From NCBI RefSeq assembly GCF_001189235.2, contig NZ_LFIP02000002.1, positions 1,303,949-1,367,948 of the forward strand: DNA of 64,000 nucleotides, written 5' to 3'. Below the pieces are notes generated by a model. It was not told where the DNA came from and did not search any database. It saw nothing but the letters and a program-made list of their open reading frames with translations. This DNA comes from Bradyrhizobium embrapense (GTDB lineage Bacteria; Pseudomonadota; Alphaproteobacteria; Rhizobiales; Xanthobacteraceae). Made by a program: the position numbers and the translations under genes. Shown in pieces: positions 60,664 to 64,000 of this stretch. Position 1 is the stretch's first letter. Every line of letters begins with the position of its first letter.

Positions 60664-61704
60664 ATGATGGGTCAACGAACGACGAAAGCTGCCGCGCGTA
60701 AGTCGAACCGCGGCGTGTCTCTGGTGGGCAGCACGGCGTTCGCCGTGAGCGCGCTCGTCCTGTCGTCTGGCCTTGCCGCCTGGGTGGTCGGCATCGACCC
60801 TACCGCTTGGCTGCATGGACCGGCACTCGCCAATACCACCGCCTCGCTGAATTTCGACGACCGCTTCGGCTCGCGCTCCACGATCAATACGGCTTCGCTC
60901 TATTATCCCCTGCGCCGCGGGTTCCGTTCGAGCCGCGGCGATTTCGATTCCGAGTTCGGTCAGATCGAGGACGCGCTGGCCGGCCAGCTCCGTGAGACCC
61001 AGACCGAACAGCCCGCCAGCCAGCCGGCGACGGCATCCGTCGCGGCCACGACCACGACAGCGGCACCCGCCGTGCCGATGCCGCGATCGCGGCCGGCCGA
61101 AGCCAATCTGCTTGCGCGCAACGATCAGCCGCTGCCGCCGCAGGCGCCGGTGCAGCAGGGCGACAACCGGACGTTCCTGCAGAAGATCGCAGATATGATG
61201 CCGGGCAAGCTGCACCTGGCCTCGATCGATCCGAATGACGGCTTGTTGTCCGGCCCGAGCCCCGATCTCGGTGCGCTCGGTTACGACAGCACCACGGCGG
61301 TCTACGACATCACCGGCCGCATCGTCTACATGCCCGACGGCACCAAGTTCGAGGCGCATTCGGGGCTCGGCAATCTGCTCGACGATCCGTCGCATGTGAC
61401 CGCCCGCAACGCCGGTGCGACACCGCCCGGCATCTACGAGATGAAGCCGCGCGAGAAGCTGTTCCACGGTGTGCCCGCGCTGCGCATGACCCCGGTCGAT
61501 GGCAGCGATACGTTCGGGCGTGTCGGCCTGCTCGTGCACAGCTACATGCTCGGACCGAACGGCGACTCCAACGGCTGCATCTCGGTCAAGCACTACGACA
61601 AGTTCCTGCAGGCCTACCGCAGCGGCATGATCAAGCGCATCGCCGTCGTGGTCAGCATCAAGGACGTCAAGTCGGCCTCGACCCGCGCGGCGTCGAACTC
61701 GTAA
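60664..61704 (+). CDS. DUF2778 (Tlde1-like) L,D-transpeptidase-related protein
   Basis: A 346-residue protein, probably anchored in the inner membrane with its catalytic part in the periplasm. A hydrophobic segment VSLVGSTAFAVSALVLSSGL is near the N-terminus, then a Ser/Arg region, a Pro/Ala/Thr-rich linker, and a C-terminal DUF2778 domain: FEAHSGLGNLLDD, TPPGIYEMKPREKLFHG, VGLLVHSYMLGPNGDSNGCI with the catalytic Cys and His. This domain is known from the T6SS effector Tlde1, which cuts or exchanges peptidoglycan peptides. No secretion genes are nearby, so a housekeeping cell-wall role is more likely. ATG 60664 or 60667. Confidence 0.8.
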   Translation: MMGQRTTKAAARKSNRGVSLVGSTAFAVSALVLSSGLAAWVVGIDPTAWLHGPALANTTASLNFDDRFGSRSTINTASLYYPLRRGFRSSRGDFDSEFGQIEDALAGQLRETQTEQPASQPATASVAATTTTAAPAVPMPRSRPAEANLLARNDQPLPPQAPVQQGDNRTFLQKIADMMPGKLHLASIDPNDGLLSGPSPDLGALGYDSTTAVYDITGRIVYMPDGTKFEAHSGLGNLLDDPSHVTARNAGATPPGIYEMKPREKLFHGVPALRMTPVDGSDTFGRVGLLVHSYMLGPNGDSNGCISVKHYDKFLQAYRSGMIKRIAVVVSIKDVKSASTRAASNS

Positions 61705-61839
61705 GCCGCAGGCCGGCGCGGCCGGTTCATCGAACCCATCAAATCCTCAGTGAATCTCTTTGTTTCCGGCGCGAAAGCGTCGGGCGATGCGCTATTGGCG
61801 CGGCGGAACGCGGGCCGCCAAGAGCTCGTGTTTTCCGAT

Positions 61840-61925
61840 ACATGTATACGTAAAGGACAATAAACAGTATTATAGTACTTTAATTTGCTATGGATAGCCA
61901 TATTATGTATACAGTCAGTATCTAG
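61840..61925 (+). promoter_or_regulatory. AT-rich promoter/operator region of the Rieske oxygenase operon
   Basis: About 85 bases are roughly two-thirds A+T in an otherwise GC-rich window. tgtatac occurs at 61843-61849 and 61906-61912, and tatgg/ccata (61889-61893 and 61898-61902) forms a dyad between them. The twin TGTATAC sites suit a GntR dimer, and the gntR gene lies in the operon. GGAGGG before the ATG at 61948 is the ribosome site. Confidence 0.55.
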
Positions 61926-61947
61926 GTAGACTCCGGAGGGAGAACCG

Positions 61948-62997
61948 ATGCCAAAACCCTTTCCGATGAACGCGTGGTACGCGGCCGGCTGGGACGCCGA
62001 GATCAAGCACGCGCTGCTGCCGCGGACGATCTGCGGCAGGCATGTCGTGATGTACCGCAAGGGCGACGGCGAGGTGGTGGCGCTGGAGGATGCCTGCTGG
62101 CATCGCCTCGTGCCGCTGTCCAAGGGCCGGCTCGACGGCGACACCGTGGTCTGCGGGTATCACGGCCTGAAATACAACGCGCAGGGCCGCTGCACCTTCA
62201 TGCCCTCGCAGGAGACGATCAATCCGTCGGCCTGCGTGCGCGCCTATCCGGTCGTCGAGCGCCATCGCTTCATCTGGCTCTGGATGGGCGATCCTGTGCT
62301 GGCCGATCCGGCGCTGGTGCCCGACATGCACTGGAACCACGATCCTGCCTGGGCTGGCGACGGCAAGACCATTCACGTCAAATGCGACTACCGGCTCGTC
62401 GTCGACAATCTGATGGACCTGACCCACGAGACCTTCGTGCACGGCTCGAGCATCGGCAATGATGCGGTCGCCGAAGCGCCGTTCGACGTCACCCATGGCG
62501 AGAAGACCGTGACCGTCACGCGCTGGATGAAGGGCATCGAGGCGCCGCCGTTCTGGGCCAAGCAGCTGCAGAAGCCGGGCCCGGTCGATCGCTGGCAGAT
62601 CATCCGCTTCGAGGCGCCGTGCACCGTCAATATCGACGTCGGCGTCGCGCCGGCCGGATCGGGCGCCCCGGAGGGCGATCGTTCGCAGGGCGTCAACGGC
62701 TATGTGCTCAACACCATCACGCCGGAGACCGAGAAGACCTGTCATTACTTCTGGGCCTTCGTCCGCAATCACCGCATCACCGAGCAGCGCCTCACCAGCG
62801 AAATCCGCGACGGCGTCGCCGGCATCTTCCATGAGGACGAGATCATCCTGGAAGCGCAACAGCGCGCGATGGACGAGAATCCGGACCGCGTGTTCTACAA
62901 CCTCAACATCGATGCCGGCGCGATGTGGGCCCGGCGCGTCATCGACCGCATGGTGGCGAAGGAAAATCCGCCGCCGCAGCTGCAGGCGGCGGAGTAG
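61948..62997 (+). CDS. vanA: Rieske non-haem iron oxygenase, vanillate O-demethylase oxygenase type
   Basis: A 349-residue oxygenase component. The Rieske [2Fe-2S] ligands are CWHR (about residue 51) and CGYHG (about 69); the mononuclear iron site is DLTHETFVH with the D-x2-H-x4-H spacing. N-terminus MPKPFPMNAWYAAGWDAEI and VERHRFIWLWMGDP are typical of VanA-like demethylases of methoxyaromatic acids. CGGAGGG precedes ATG. A GntR gene follows by seven bases and a ferredoxin reductase-type gene after that, giving a complete two-component demethylase. Vanillate is the probable but not certain substrate. Confidence 0.88.
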   Translation: MPKPFPMNAWYAAGWDAEIKHALLPRTICGRHVVMYRKGDGEVVALEDACWHRLVPLSKGRLDGDTVVCGYHGLKYNAQGRCTFMPSQETINPSACVRAYPVVERHRFIWLWMGDPVLADPALVPDMHWNHDPAWAGDGKTIHVKCDYRLVVDNLMDLTHETFVHGSSIGNDAVAEAPFDVTHGEKTVTVTRWMKGIEAPPFWAKQLQKPGPVDRWQIIRFEAPCTVNIDVGVAPAGSGAPEGDRSQGVNGYVLNTITPETEKTCHYFWAFVRNHRITEQRLTSEIRDGVAGIFHEDEIILEAQQRAMDENPDRVFYNLNIDAGAMWARRVIDRMVAKENPPPQLQAAE

Positions 62998-63004
62998 GCA
63001 AGCC

Positions 63005-63751
63005 ATGGCGGAGCGCGAAACCGATCGCTCAGTGTCGCAGACGGTGCGGGCGCAGCTCGCGCTGCGCGACCTGGTTCTTTCGGGCCGGCTGCGGCCGGGC
63101 GAGCGGATCTCGGAATTGCAGGCGGTCGAGATCACCGGAGTGTCGCGCACGCCGGTGCGGATGGCGCTGGTCCGGCTGGAGGAGGAGGGCCTGCTGGAGG
63201 CGATCCCGTCCGGCGGCTTCATGGTCAAGGCATTTTCCGAGCGCGACATTCTCGATTCGATCGAGCTGCGCGGTACGCTGGAAGGGCTTGCCGCGCGCTT
63301 TGCTGCCGAGCGCGGCGTGTCGTCGCGCGATCTCGAGCCGCTGAAGCAATGCCTCGACGAGATCGACGGCCTCGTGCGGCAGGACCCGATCTCGGTCGAA
63401 GCGTTCTCGTCCTATGTCGCGCTCAATGCGCGCTTCCACGCGCTGCTCACCGAGCTGTCGCGCAGTTCGCCGCTGGTCCGGCAGATCGACCGCGCCTCGG
63501 CGCTGCCGTTCGCCTCGCCGAGCGGTTTCGTGATGGCGCAATCGGCCCTACCCGAGGCGCGCCAGATCCTGCTGATCGCGCAGGACCATCATCGCGTGGT
63601 GGTCGACGCCATCGAGAACCGCGAGGGCGCGCGTGCCGAAGCGATCATGCGCGAGCATGCAAGGCTTGCGGCCCGCAATCTGCGGCTGGCGCTGCGCAAC
63701 CGCACGCGCCTTGATCTGCTGCCGGCGCTGGCGCTGGTCACATCAGGCTGA
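63005..63751 (+). CDS. vanR: GntR-family (FCD) transcriptional regulator
   Basis: A 248-residue regulator. The winged HTH includes LRPGERISELQAVEITGVSR and TPVRMALVRLEEEGLLEAIP (about residues 33-72); the C-terminal FCD domain has LRGTLEGLAARFAAERG, NARFHALLTELS and DHHRVVVDAIENREGARAEA with metal-binding His/Asp. VanR repressors of vanillate operons belong to this family. Its position inside the operon, between oxygenase and reductase, suggests autoregulation through the AT-rich upstream region. ATG 63005 is seven bases past the oxygenase stop. Confidence 0.87.
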   Translation: MAERETDRSVSQTVRAQLALRDLVLSGRLRPGERISELQAVEITGVSRTPVRMALVRLEEEGLLEAIPSGGFMVKAFSERDILDSIELRGTLEGLAARFAAERGVSSRDLEPLKQCLDEIDGLVRQDPISVEAFSSYVALNARFHALLTELSRSSPLVRQIDRASALPFASPSGFVMAQSALPEARQILLIAQDHHRVVVDAIENREGARAEAIMREHARLAARNLRLALRNRTRLDLLPALALVTSG

Positions 63752-63763
63752 ACGGAGCGCGCG

Positions 63764-64000
63764 ATGCGATTCATTGACACCTGGACGTCAGCCACGCTGC
63801 TTGCTGTGCGCGACCTTGTGCCCGGCATCCGCGAATTCCTGCTGCGGCCGGATAATTTCACCGGCGCGCCATATCCCGTCGGCAGCCACATCGACGTCGG
63901 CGTCACCATCGACGGCCAGCCGCAGACCCGGTCCTATTCGCTGGTCGGCGAAGTCGATCCGCAGGGTTTTCGGATCGCGGTGCGTCACGCAGCGGAGTCC
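63764..64000 (+). CDS. vanB: Oxygenase reductase component, VanB type (partial, runs off right edge)
   Basis: The first 79 codons are visible: MRFIDTWTSATLLAVRDLVP opens, then REFLLRPDNFTGAPYPVGSH and RSYSLVGE, the R-x-Y-S flavin-binding motif of phthalate dioxygenase reductase-type proteins. It starts 12 bases after the GntR stop. The full protein should carry a flavin domain, an NAD domain and a C-terminal plant-type [2Fe-2S] domain, none visible here. It should supply electrons to the Rieske oxygenase upstream. Confidence 0.8.
   Translation, partial: MRFIDTWTSATLLAVRDLVPGIREFLLRPDNFTGAPYPVGSHIDVGVTIDGQPQTRSYSLVGEVDPQGFRIAVRHAAES

Noticed and set aside
60664..61704. Type VI secretion effector locus
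   Set aside because: The Tlde1-like domain is present, but there are no T6SS structural, chaperone or immunity genes nearby, and the protein has its own membrane anchor.
1..64000. CRISPR array, tRNA, rRNA, insertion sequence or prophage
   Set aside because: No regularly spaced repeats, no recognisable tRNA or rRNA sequence, and no transposase, integrase or phage structural protein in any frame examined.

Overview
The window is a 64 kb piece of chromosome from a high-GC alphaproteobacterium, most likely Bradyrhizobium or a close relative. The basis is protein style and codon use, an abundance of LysR, AraC, TetR and GntR regulators beside small catabolic operons, small proteins familiar from Bradyrhizobium, and the GC-rich palindromic intergenic repeats typical of that genus. 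I see no rRNA, tRNA, CRISPR array, insertion sequence or prophage. Genes run off both ends: livM on the left and a vanB-like reductase on the right.

Layout, left to right. 1-4401 (-): branched-chain-type ABC transporter (binding protein, AraC regulator, LivH, partial LivM). 4402-5233: repeat-rich, no gene. 5234-10221: an SDR without its catalytic Tyr, an acyl-CoA dehydrogenase relative with Asp as catalytic base, an AraC regulator, a second SDR, and a divergent LysR. 10259-12416: small proteins and a LysR. 12448-20293: two TonB receptors flanking a DUF2946 protein, a divergent EF-Tu paralogue and a small outer-membrane protein. 20533-24766: LigJ- and LigK-like lower-pathway enzymes for 4,5-cleavage of aromatics, with an MFS carrier and a divergent LysR. 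25024-28096: a small secreted protein, a frameshifted glutamine amidotransferase, a membrane protein and cytochrome b561. 28112-29844: a divergent Lrp regulator and alanine dehydrogenase.

30076-36026 (+) is a tightly overlapped operon that joins LeuC-, LeuD- and LeuB-like enzymes to a complete NitT/TauT-type ABC importer. It looks catabolic rather than leucine-biosynthetic and is the best candidate here for an undescribed pathway. 36071-36969 holds three small proteins. 37063-45036 (-) is a full glucarate/galactarate module (gudP, lysR, kdgD, gudD, ketoglutarate-semialdehyde dehydrogenase, garD) that takes aldarates to 2-oxoglutarate.

45243-47911: alpha/beta hydrolase, fatty-acid desaturase and TetR. 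48014-49039: acetylpolyamine amidohydrolase-type deacetylase. 49330-53060: aldose epimerase, SMP-30 lactonase, TetR and SDR, a probable sugar-oxidation set. 53246-57712: a crotonase without the usual glutamates, a PilZ protein, a small membrane protein, a hypothetical, a methyltransferase and a DOPA-dioxygenase-like protein. 58071-61704: a GGDEF-EAL membrane protein and a DUF2778 L,D-transpeptidase-like protein. 61948-64000: Rieske oxygenase, GntR and reductase (vanA-gntR-vanB order) behind a strikingly AT-rich promoter. The accessory catabolic operons each carry their own transporter and/or regulator, as expected for a soil or rhizosphere organism using plant-derived acids and aromatics.
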